DNA of 33,626 bases, from NCBI RefSeq assembly GCF_001431665.1, contig NZ_LLXV01000054.1, forward strand, positions 1-33,626, in the 5' to 3' direction. The DNA is from Stenotrophomonas beteli. GTDB lineage: Bacteria > Pseudomonadota > Gammaproteobacteria > Xanthomonadales > Xanthomonadaceae. Positions 26,725 to 33,626 of the stretch are shown piece by piece. Below the pieces are notes generated by a model, which saw only the letters and a program-made list of their open reading frames with translations, ran no database searches and was not told the origin of the DNA. The position numbers were made by a program, and so were the translations under genes. Positions within the stretch are counted from its first letter, which is position 1; every line of letters starts with the position of its first letter.

Positions 26725-29102
26725 CGCAGGACGGTGAACCGCACCTGCGTCCACGCCCCGTCGGCTGCCAGCGCGGTCAGGGTGTGTGCGCCCGGTTCGG
26801 CGAACTCGCGCTGCATCAGCTGCGCCCCCTGCGTCTGCGCGATCCAGCGGCCATCCAGCAGCCAGTCCACCGCCTGCTCGCTGCCCAGCGCGCGCAGCTG
26901 CAGGCGCACGCCATGCTCGGCATTGGGCGCGCGTGCCAGTGCGGCGCCATCGTTGAGCCCGTCGATGTGCAGGGCGACGCTGGCCTCGCGGCCATCATCG
27001 CGGCAATCCGGCGACAGCGGCGGCAGCTGCGAGGCCTCGCGCATGGCCTTGGGCAGCCACGGCGACAGCAACGCCGGCCAGCGCGCAATCTCGCGCGCGA
27101 CCTCTTCGTGCGGCGAGCGGCAATCGGCAGACACGCGCAATCCGCTGCGGGCATCGGCCAGGTAGCGTTGCCGGCCCGGCTGCCAGCGCCGCGCTTCGCG
27201 CTCCGGGAAGGTCGGCGGTGCGGCGCCATCGAGCAGGTAGGCTGGCATCCTGCGCTGGCACAGTGCAGCCGGCAATCCCTCGGCACGCTCGCCGGTCGGC
27301 CAGCAGATGTCTTCCTGGCTGACGCTGGCCGGCATCGACGCGGCAGCCGAGTCACCACGTTGGCGCGGCAGGCTGTCCACCACCTCGAACATCAGCGGCA
27401 GTGCGGTGACGGCGCCGTACTGCCCCGGCAGCGGCGTACCGTCCGGCCTGCCCACCCACACGCCCACGGTGTAGTGACGGGTGCTGCCGATCGCCCAGGC
27501 GTCGCGGTAGCCGTAGCTGGTGCCGGTCTTCCAGGCCACGCGCGGCCGACCGCCAACGTCGAAGGTGCCGACGCCGTAGCCCAGCCGCGGATTCGACTCC
27601 AGCATCTCGCGCACGATCCAGCTGGCACCGGGCGAGGCCAGTCGCCGTTCGATCATCGGTTCGGTGTCGGTGTAACGCACGCGGCCGGCGATCCCGTTGC
27701 GGTTCAGCGCGGCGAACGCGCCGACCAGGTCTTCCAGCCGCGCGCCGGTACCGCCGAGTATCAACGACAGGTTGGGCGTGCTGCCCGGCGGGAAGCGCAG
27801 CTGGATGCCGGCGTGCGACAGGCGCGCGGCAAAACGCGCCGCGCCGACCCGCTGCAGCAGATCCACCGAGGGTACGTTGAGCGACAGGCGCAACGCGCTG
27901 GCGGCGCCGATCGGCCCATTGAAGGCCATGTCGAAGTTGCCGGGACGGTAGCTGCCAAAACTCTGCGGTGCATCGACCAGCAGGCTTTCCGAATGGATCA
28001 GCCCATCATCGAGCGCCATCGCGTACAGGAACGGCTTGAGCGTGGAGCCCGGCGAACGCCAGGCCTGCACCATGTCCACGTGGCCCAACCGCTGGCGGTC
28101 GCCGAACGCCAGCGTGCCGACATAGGCGCGGGCCTGCAGGGTCTGGTTGTCGACCACCAGCAGGGCGGCCGAGGTGCGCTCGGGCAGCGTCGAGAAATAG
28201 CTGGCCACGCGTTCTTCCAGCGTGCGCTGCAGGCCGATGTCGATGCTGCTCTGGATGCGCGCCTGCCCCGGATGCGCCGCGTGCAGTCGCTGCGCCAGCA
28301 ACGCGGCATGCAGCGGCGGCCGCAGCGAGCGCGCCACCACATTCTCGATGCGCGCATCGTCCACCTCTTCGGCTGTCCACGCGCCGAGTTCGGCCATGCG
28401 TGACAGCACCTTGTCGCGTGCCTTCTGTGCGGCTTCCGGGTGGCGGTCCGGGCGCAGCCGGCTCGGTGCCTGCGGCAGCACCGCCAGCAACGCGGCCTCG
28501 GCGTGCGACAGCTGCGCCGCCGGCTTGCCCAGGTAGGCCCAGCTGGCCGCCTCCACGCCTTCAATGGTGCCGCCGTAAGGCGCGCGCTCCAGATACAGGG
28601 CCAGGATCTGCTGCTTGCTCAGGTGCACTTCCAGCTGCACCGCGCGCAGCATCTGCTTGAGCTTGCCCCAGGGCGTGCGCGTATGCGGATCGAGGATGCG
28701 CGCGACCTGCATGGTCAGGGTCGAGCCACCGGACACGATGCGACCGCCGCGCAGCAGCTGGCCGCTGGCACGCAGGATCGCCAGCGGGTTGATGCCCGGA
28801 TGGCGCCAGAACCAGCGGTCCTCGTAGGTCAGCAACGCCTGCAGGTACAGCGGCGAGACGCTGTCGATCGAAGCCGGATAGCGCCACACGCCTTCGGCAT
28901 CGGCGAATGCACGCAGCGGCGTGCCGTCGGCAGCCACCACCAGGGTGCTGGTATCGCGCTGCTGCGGCAGCGGCGGCGGGAAGACGAAATCCAGCACCAG
29001 CAGCAGCGCCAGCACCGCTGCGGTGCCCCAGCGCAGCCACGGCCACAGCGGCCGCAGCCAGCGGCGCAGGGCCGCCAGCCGGGTCGTCATCCTGTTCTTC
29101 AT
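26721..29102 (-). CDS. pbpC: Penicillin-binding protein 1C (peptidoglycan glycosyltransferase/transpeptidase)
   Basis: A bifunctional class A-like enzyme of 793 residues, inner membrane with a periplasmic body. The membrane anchor is at about 20-38 (WGTAAVLALLLVLDFVF). The glycosyltransferase domain has EDRWFWRHPGINPLAILRAS with catalytic Glu, then GGSTLTMQVARIL. The transpeptidase domain has SPGSTLKPFLYAMAL (SxxK with nucleophile Ser), SLNVPSVDLL and WKTGTSYGYRDAW (KTG). It ends with the PBP1C-specific C-terminal domain (LDGRWIAQTQGAQLMQREFA). I chose ATG at 29102; ATG at 29090 is also possible and the ribosome site is weak. It follows the alpha-2-macroglobulin gene by 49 bases, the standard pairing of these families, so the two are co-transcribed and functionally linked at the envelope. 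Confidence 0.96.
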   Translation of the reverse strand: MKNRMTTRLAALRRWLRPLWPWLRWGTAAVLALLLVLDFVFPPPLPQQRDTSTLVVAADGTPLRAFADAEGVWRYPASIDSVSPLYLQALLTYEDRWFWRHPGINPLAILRASGQLLRGGRIVSGGSTLTMQVARILDPHTRTPWGKLKQMLRAVQLEVHLSKQQILALYLERAPYGGTIEGVEAASWAYLGKPAAQLSHAEAALLAVLPQAPSRLRPDRHPEAAQKARDKVLSRMAELGAWTAEEVDDARIENVVARSLRPPLHAALLAQRLHAAHPGQARIQSSIDIGLQRTLEERVASYFSTLPERTSAALLVVDNQTLQARAYVGTLAFGDRQRLGHVDMVQAWRSPGSTLKPFLYAMALDDGLIHSESLLVDAPQSFGSYRPGNFDMAFNGPIGAASALRLSLNVPSVDLLQRVGAARFAARLSHAGIQLRFPPGSTPNLSLILGGTGARLEDLVGAFAALNRNGIAGRVRYTDTEPMIERRLASPGASWIVREMLESNPRLGYGVGTFDVGGRPRVAWKTGTSYGYRDAWAIGSTRHYTVGVWVGRPDGTPLPGQYGAVTALPLMFEVVDSLPRQRGDSAAASMPASVSQEDICWPTGERAEGLPAALCQRRMPAYLLDGAAPPTFPEREARRWQPGRQRYLADARSGLRVSADCRSPHEEVAREIARWPALLSPWLPKAMREASQLPPLSPDCRDDGREASVALHIDGLNDGAALARAPNAEHGVRLQLRALGSEQAVDWLLDGRWIAQTQGAQLMQREFAEPGAHTLTALAADGAWTQVRFTVLR

Positions 29103-29117
29103 TGCAGGTTGCCAGCC

Positions 29118-29145
29118 GGACGGGCCGCGCCGTCGCGGCCCGTCC
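29118..29145 (-). other. Strong hairpin between the A2M and PBP1C genes
   Basis: GGACGGGCCGCG (29118-29129), loop CCGT, CGCGGCCCGTCC (29134-29145): a 12-bp perfect stem filling the 49-base gap. There is no T-run on either strand, so it is more likely an mRNA processing or stability element, or a brake on PBP1C translation, than a terminator. Confidence 0.55.
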
Positions 29146-29151
29146 GCGCGG

Positions 29152-32100
29152 TCACGGCTGCACCACCGTGATCGTGGTGGGGTTGCTGCGGCCGACACCC
29201 CGCAGCTGCGGCCGGTACATGTCCTCCACCAGCGGCGGCGGTACCGAGTAGGTGCCCGGGGTCACCGCGCGTACCAGGTAGAACACGTTGGCCTTGCTGC
29301 CACGCGAGAGCTTCAGCGCGGCCACATAGCGGTCGTCGCGGAACTCCTCGTGCTTGGTATCGGCGGCCTCGCCACGGTCGCTGATGGTGATGCCATCGAC
29401 CACCACGTCGGCCCACTGCTTGGCATCGCCCAGGTTGAAGTTCTCGATCTCAAGGCCGGCCGGCAGCAGGTCGGTCAGCAGCGCATCGGGCATCGTGGTG
29501 TCCGCCGTCACCGTGACGCGCACGATCAGTGCTTCACCTTCCTTCAGCGGGCGCGGCGACCACGGCTTGCCATCGGTGCCGTAGTAGCTGCGCTCGACAC
29601 CCAGCACGCTGTTGTCCGGCGCCGGTGCGCTGCGCGGGATGCCGGCCACGTCAATGCTGGCGAACATCGGCGGCTGCCCCTGCGGAGTGAAGCGCACACC
29701 GCTGGCCAGCTCACTGGCGCTGAAGTTACGGCCGAACAGCTTGCGCTCGCCGATGGCTTCGGTGTTTCCACCAATCACCAGCTCACCGGCCACCAGCGCC
29801 TTCTGGTTGGCGGCGAGCGCCTTGCCGAGACGTGCAATCGCCACCTGTTCCTGCGTGCTCAGCCACATCCAGCCGGCGTTGCGGCGCGCATCCAGGCCAC
29901 GGCCGAGATCGACCGCACGCGCATCCCAGGCCGGCTTGGCCAGCTTGTTTTCGTGGGTCAGCGCAATCATCAGCGCGTCATCGCGGATGGCGCTGCCGTA
30001 GTCGCCGAAGTACGACGGACGTTCGCTGCTGGATTTCGCGAAGGCCGCGGCCAGCGCGGCCTGGCCGCGCTTGGCATCGCCCTGCAGCGACAGCGCCACG
30101 CCCAGGTGGACCAGCGACAGGCCACCGACCGCCTTGCTGCGCTCGTTGTCGTACAGCGTGCGCAGGGTGCCCAGCGGCGCACGGTTGACCCGGGCCAGCA
30201 CGTAGCCCGAATACGCCTGGTTGGCGAACTTCAGCTTCTCGCGGTCGTCCTGGCCATAGAACTGATTGCCACCGGACAACAGATCCTCGCTGAGCCGGTT
30301 GAGCGCCTTCTGCAGCACGTTGTCGGGCACCGCGAAGCCGGCGTCCTTGGCATCGAGCAGGAACTCGGTGATGTACGGGGTCAGCCACGGGTTCACGTAG
30401 CCGTCGTCACCCCACATCGAGAAGTTGCCGTTGGCCACCTGCATCGATGCCAGGCGACCGAATGCACCTTCCATGCGCTCGCGGCGGGTCTTGGCATCCA
30501 GGCCGTCGGCACCGAGCATCGACGACGTCGCCTGGTCCAGGATCAGCGCGGCGTAACCCTTGCTGGTGGTCTGCTCGGCACAGCCATACGGATAGTTCAG
30601 TGCACCCTGCAGTGCACTGGCGAACGGAATCGGCGGCAGCGGGCTGACCAGCAGGCGGGCATTCACCGACTCGGACATCAGGCCCTCGGTCAGGCTGTTG
30701 TCGAGACTGATCGCTGCCAGCGGATCGAGCGTGCGTACCTGCGAACGCAGCACCTGCGGCCACGCCGCACGCACCGGCAGGTCGTAGCGGCGGTCGGCCT
30801 TGAAGCCGTTGCCGTCCACCCGCACCCGAACCTTGGCCACGCTGTGGCCCTCGCGCGCCGACAGCGGGAAGCTGAGCGTGCTCTTGGCATCGGCATTCAA
30901 CTGCACGCTGCGCGTGCCTTCGGACAATGCCAGCGGGCCCTCGGTTTCCACCCGCACGTTGAAGGCGCCCGGCTTGCCGGTGAAGTTCTGCACATCCAGG
31001 GTCACAGTGCTGCGATCACCCGGGGCCAGCACGCGCGGCATGCTGGCTTCGGCCAGGATCGGTGCGCGCACCACGGTCTCCACATCACGCTTGCCGTACT
31101 GGTCGTCGCTGTAGACCAGTGCCGACACGCGCAGGGTGCCGTTGAAGTCGGGCACCTTCAGGCGGATGCGGGCGATGCCCTTGGCATCGAGCTGCACCGG
31201 GCCGGAGAACAGGTCCACGGTCTGCACGCGCGCAGTCGGGCGCTTGGCCTGCGGCAACGCCTGCAGCGCCATGTCGCCACCGAACTTCAGCTTGCCGCTG
31301 CCACCATCGAAGCTCTCGATCACCCGGCTGTAGATGTCGTAGGCATCGATGCCGAGGCGACGCTGGGCGAAGAAGTGCCCACCGGCGTCGGGCACCGGGA
31401 AACGGGTGATGTTGAGGATGCCCACGTCCACCGCCGAGACGGTGACGTGCGCCGTCTTGCCGGCCAGCTGCGGCGCGCTGACCGTCACCGGCAGGTCCTG
31501 CTCCGGACGCATCTGCTTGGGCGCAGCCAGGCCGACCGCCACGGTGCGGCCCTTGCGGTCCATCGGTACATGCACCACGCCCACGGCACGGGCCGGGGTG
31601 ATCTTGCTCGGCGCACTGCCGCCGCGGAACACCAGCGCGGTGATGTAGACGTCGTGCCGCTCCCAGTCGGCAGTGACCGGGATCTTGAAGGTCGAACCCG
31701 GCTTGGCCTCGATGTCCTGCACGTAGAGCATGCGGTCGGTCTCGACCATCAGGATGCCCTTGCCGGCGTGCGGCGGGGTCACCGTCACTTCCAGGGTGTC
31801 ACCAGCCTTGTAGCCGGTCTTGTCCAGGCCCAGCTTGACCTTGTCCGGACGTGCGTCCAGGCCGCGGTTGTCATCACCCCAGCTCCAGCCGGCGCGGAAC
31901 GGATAGCGGCTGGTCAGGCCGGTAGTCGGATCGAACACGTCCACCCGGTACTCGCCCCACTCCACCGGCACATCGAAGGCGACCGCGCTGCTGCCGGCAT
32001 CGACGGTGCGCGTTTCCTTGTTCTCGAAACGGCGGGTGAAATCGTAATCCCAGCGGTTGTCGTTGAAGGTCCAGTGGTAGTCGCGCAGTTCGCGCACCAG

Positions 32101-33626
32101 GGTGATCTTCAGGCCCTTGGCCGGCTGCGGCGTGCCCGCGGCGTCCACGCGCATCAGCTCGAAGCGCGCGTTGCCGTTGGCATCGGCACCATCGTCAGGA
32201 TTGAACAGCGGGCGCACGCCGACCAGCGCGTTGGCCGGCCACATCACCCGCTTCAGGGTGCGGGTGACCGTGCGGCCACCGGTTTCATACAGGCTGCCGG
32301 ACAGCACCACGGCGATCGGCGCCTTGGCCTTGGCCGCCTCTTCCGGCAGCGCCACATCCTCACGCAGCTGGCCGTTGGCCGGCAGCGTGGTATCGATCAC
32401 GTCCTTGGCCTCGCGCGGCAGCTGCAGGGTCGGGTCACCGAAGAAATAGCCCGGCAGGCCTTCCACCGGCCTCTGTTCGGCCGCCACCGCCATGCGCGCG
32501 GTGAAGCGGCTGCCATCGGCCGGCGCGCCGTACAGATAGGCACCATTGGCCTGCAGGCGCAGCTCCTCGCCCGGCTTCAGCGTCTTCTGCGCGCTGTCCA
32601 GGTCCAGCTTCATGCGCTCGGGCAGGAACTCCTCGATGCGCAGGGTCATGCCCTGGATCGCTTCCTTGCTGGCCGGGTCGGTGCGGAACTCGACCTGCCA
32701 GCGCCCGGTCGGCGCCTCGGCGGGGATGGCCTGCTCGAAGTTGATGTAGCCCTGCTCGCCCGGTTGCAGGCGGGTCTCGCGGAAGGTCTTGCCGTCGGGC
32801 TGCTTCAGGCGCAGGAACACCGGCTGCGCCTTGACGGGCTTGCCATCGTTGTCGCGCAGCAGCGCGGACAGGCGCACAGTCTCGCCCGGGCGGTACAGAT
32901 CGCGGCCGGACCACGCGTAGACGTCGAACCACGCGTTGTCACGACCGGCCACGGCAAATTCGCTCAGATCCAGCGCCGGCTGGTTGAACGGCAGGAAGCT
33001 GGTGTCCTTGCCACTGCTGGCGACCAGCACATGGGTCGCATCCAGGGTGTAGTTCAGCAGCGCATTGCCGTTGCCGTCGGTGCTGCCCTTCAGCACCACC
33101 TCGCCCTTGCCGTCGAGCACGCGCAGGTCGATGCCCTTCAGCGGCGCACCGTCCTTGAGGCCGGCGGTGTGCACGAACAGCTTGTCCTTGTAGGCACGGG
33201 TATGCAGGCCGATGTCGCTGACCGAGAAGAACGCGGTATCGAACTCGCCTTCGTAGTCACCGGTGCGCTTGAGCAGGGCGAAGTACAGGCCCGGCTCCTG
33301 CAGTTCCTTGATGTCCTGGGTCGGCAGGTAGGTCAGCACCCGCTCGTTCTGCTTGCCGCCGAGGATGAAGCGGTTGACGTAGACCGGCTCGGCCAGCTTG
33401 TTGATCGGGCTGCGCTCGTAGTCGCTGCTCAGCTCCCAGCTGCCGCGGCGGCCGCCGCGCTGGTACTGGCTGAAGAAGGTCGGCAGGTCCTTTTCGCGCA
33501 CGCGCAGGAATTCGACGTCGACCTCCGGCACGTTCACCGAGACCACCGGCAGGCCACGGCTGTCTTTGCCGGCAGCACGCTGCCCTGCGAGGCGAAACCC
33601 AACACCCGCCTCAGCTCGCCGCTGTA
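29152..33626 (-). CDS. Bacterial alpha-2-macroglobulin (YfhM type), 5' end outside window, apparent frameshift
   Basis: A large periplasmic protease-trapping lipoprotein family; at least 1464 residues of one frame are visible from 33546 down. Macroglobulin repeats come first (RDLYRPGETVRLSALLRDND is a typical block), then the bait-region domain, then the thioester motif YGCAEQ with Cys codon at 30582-30580, inside the alpha-helical toroid. The C-terminal domain includes VTADTTMPDALLTDLLPAGL and AVTPGTYSVPPPLVEDMY. The thioester is intact, so covalent trapping is possible. Upstream of about 33565 the family sequence continues in another frame (VLGFASQGSVLPAK, then DSRGLPVVSVNV after the shift), so one base seems to be missing in an A-run on the coding strand. 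The real start and signal peptide, about 170-200 residues further up, lie beyond the window. It is paired with pbpC downstream. Confidence 0.93.
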   Translation of the reverse strand, partial: QRRAEAGVGFRLAGQRAAGKDSRGLPVVSVNVPEVDVEFLRVREKDLPTFFSQYQRGGRRGSWELSSDYERSPINKLAEPVYVNRFILGGKQNERVLTYLPTQDIKELQEPGLYFALLKRTGDYEGEFDTAFFSVSDIGLHTRAYKDKLFVHTAGLKDGAPLKGIDLRVLDGKGEVVLKGSTDGNGNALLNYTLDATHVLVASSGKDTSFLPFNQPALDLSEFAVAGRDNAWFDVYAWSGRDLYRPGETVRLSALLRDNDGKPVKAQPVFLRLKQPDGKTFRETRLQPGEQGYINFEQAIPAEAPTGRWQVEFRTDPASKEAIQGMTLRIEEFLPERMKLDLDSAQKTLKPGEELRLQANGAYLYGAPADGSRFTARMAVAAEQRPVEGLPGYFFGDPTLQLPREAKDVIDTTLPANGQLREDVALPEEAAKAKAPIAVVLSGSLYETGGRTVTRTLKRVMWPANALVGVRPLFNPDDGADANGNARFELMRVDAAGTPQPAKGLKITLVRELRDYHWTFNDNRWDYDFTRRFENKETRTVDAGSSAVAFDVPVEWGEYRVDVFDPTTGLTSRYPFRAGWSWGDDNRGLDARPDKVKLGLDKTGYKAGDTLEVTVTPPHAGKGILMVETDRMLYVQDIEAKPGSTFKIPVTADWERHDVYITALVFRGGSAPSKITPARAVGVVHVPMDRKGRTVAVGLAAPKQMRPEQDLPVTVSAPQLAGKTAHVTVSAVDVGILNITRFPVPDAGGHFFAQRRLGIDAYDIYSRVIESFDGGSGKLKFGGDMALQALPQAKRPTARVQTVDLFSGPVQLDAKGIARIRLKVPDFNGTLRVSALVYSDDQYGKRDVETVVRAPILAEASMPRVLAPGDRSTVTLDVQNFTGKPGAFNVRVETEGPLALSEGTRSVQLNADAKSTLSFPLSAREGHSVAKVRVRVDGNGFKADRRYDLPVRAAWPQVLRSQVRTLDPLAAISLDNSLTEGLMSESVNARLLVSPLPPIPFASALQGALNYPYGCAEQTTSKGYAALILDQATSSMLGADGLDAKTRRERMEGAFGRLASMQVANGNFSMWGDDGYVNPWLTPYITEFLLDAKDAGFAVPDNVLQKALNRLSEDLLSGGNQFYGQDDREKLKFANQAYSGYVLARVNRAPLGTLRTLYDNERSKAVGGLSLVHLGVALSLQGDAKRGQAALAAAFAKSSSERPSYFGDYGSAIRDDALMIALTHENKLAKPAWDARAVDLGRGLDARRNAGWMWLSTQEQVAIARLGKALAANQKALVAGELVIGGNTEAIGERKLFGRNFSASELASGVRFTPQGQPPMFASIDVAGIPRSAPAPDNSVLGVERSYYGTDGKPWSPRPLKEGEALIVRVTVTADTTMPDALLTDLLPAGLEIENFNLGDAKQWADVVVDGITISDRGEAADTKHEEFRDDRYVAALKLSRGSKANVFYLVRAVTPGTYSVPPPLVEDMYRPQLRGVGRSNPTTITVVQP

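Noticed and set aside
33560..33570. Programmed ribosomal frameshifting in the A2M gene
   Set aside because: The site has only AAA and no slippery heptamer or clear stimulatory structure, and the family is not known for recoding; an error or a plain mutation is simpler.

Overview
The window looks like chromosomal DNA of a Xanthomonadaceae gamma-proteobacterium, most likely the Stenotrophomonas maltophilia complex. The G+C content is uniformly high. The intergenic gaps carry GTAG-headed palindromes of the SMAG type known from S. maltophilia, often as facing pairs. The gene set is that of the family: ACE-like M2 peptidase lipoprotein, solo gcvP behind a glycine riboswitch, and an A2M/PBP1C pair. 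I see no insertion sequence, prophage, CRISPR array, tRNA or rRNA, and no compositional island.

Layout. 1-94: a structured RNA element, a long imperfect stem closing two hairpins that both carry the hexaloop AUGGAU. 255-2219: M2 metallopeptidase lipoprotein. 2349-5088 (minus): Bcr/CflA-type MFS exporter, siderophore-interacting flavoprotein and a small basic protein. 5301-8420: promoter, tandem glycine riboswitch and gcvP. 8513-11239 (minus): VOC protein, amino acid permease and PAS-AraC regulator. The regulator is divergent from a clade II catalase (11354-13444), which is followed by a histone H1-like Lys/Ala-rich protein. 14121-16244 (minus): chemoreceptor with a sigma-28-like promoter. 16476-18120: L,D-transpeptidase and M23 peptidase pair, overlapping at its end a convergent membrane protein gene (18056-18736).

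18847-22678 (minus): purA, a DUF2065 protein, hflC and hflK, separated by well-formed intrinsic terminators. 22832-24287: AcuI/YhdH-type oxidoreductase, then a PilH-like response regulator whose leader is a large palindrome. 24367-25254 (minus): CbpA co-chaperone. 25516-26603: peroxiredoxin and ferritin-like protein pair. 26721-33626 (minus): PBP1C and a bacterial alpha-2-macroglobulin that runs off the window.

Functional themes are oxidative and iron stress (catalase, peroxiredoxin, ferritin-like protein, siderophore-interacting protein), envelope maintenance (L,D-transpeptidase, M23, PBP1C, A2M, HflKC) and sensing (chemoreceptor, response regulator, PAS-AraC).

The observations most worth follow-up are the double AUGGAU-loop RNA at the left edge (a possible RsmA/CsrA-binding RNA resembling the TwoAYGGAY motif), an apparent single-base frameshift in the A2M gene near 33565, the palindrome over the putative promoter of the response regulator, a strong terminator inside the hflC-DUF2065 gap, and the sigma-28-like promoter of the chemoreceptor.
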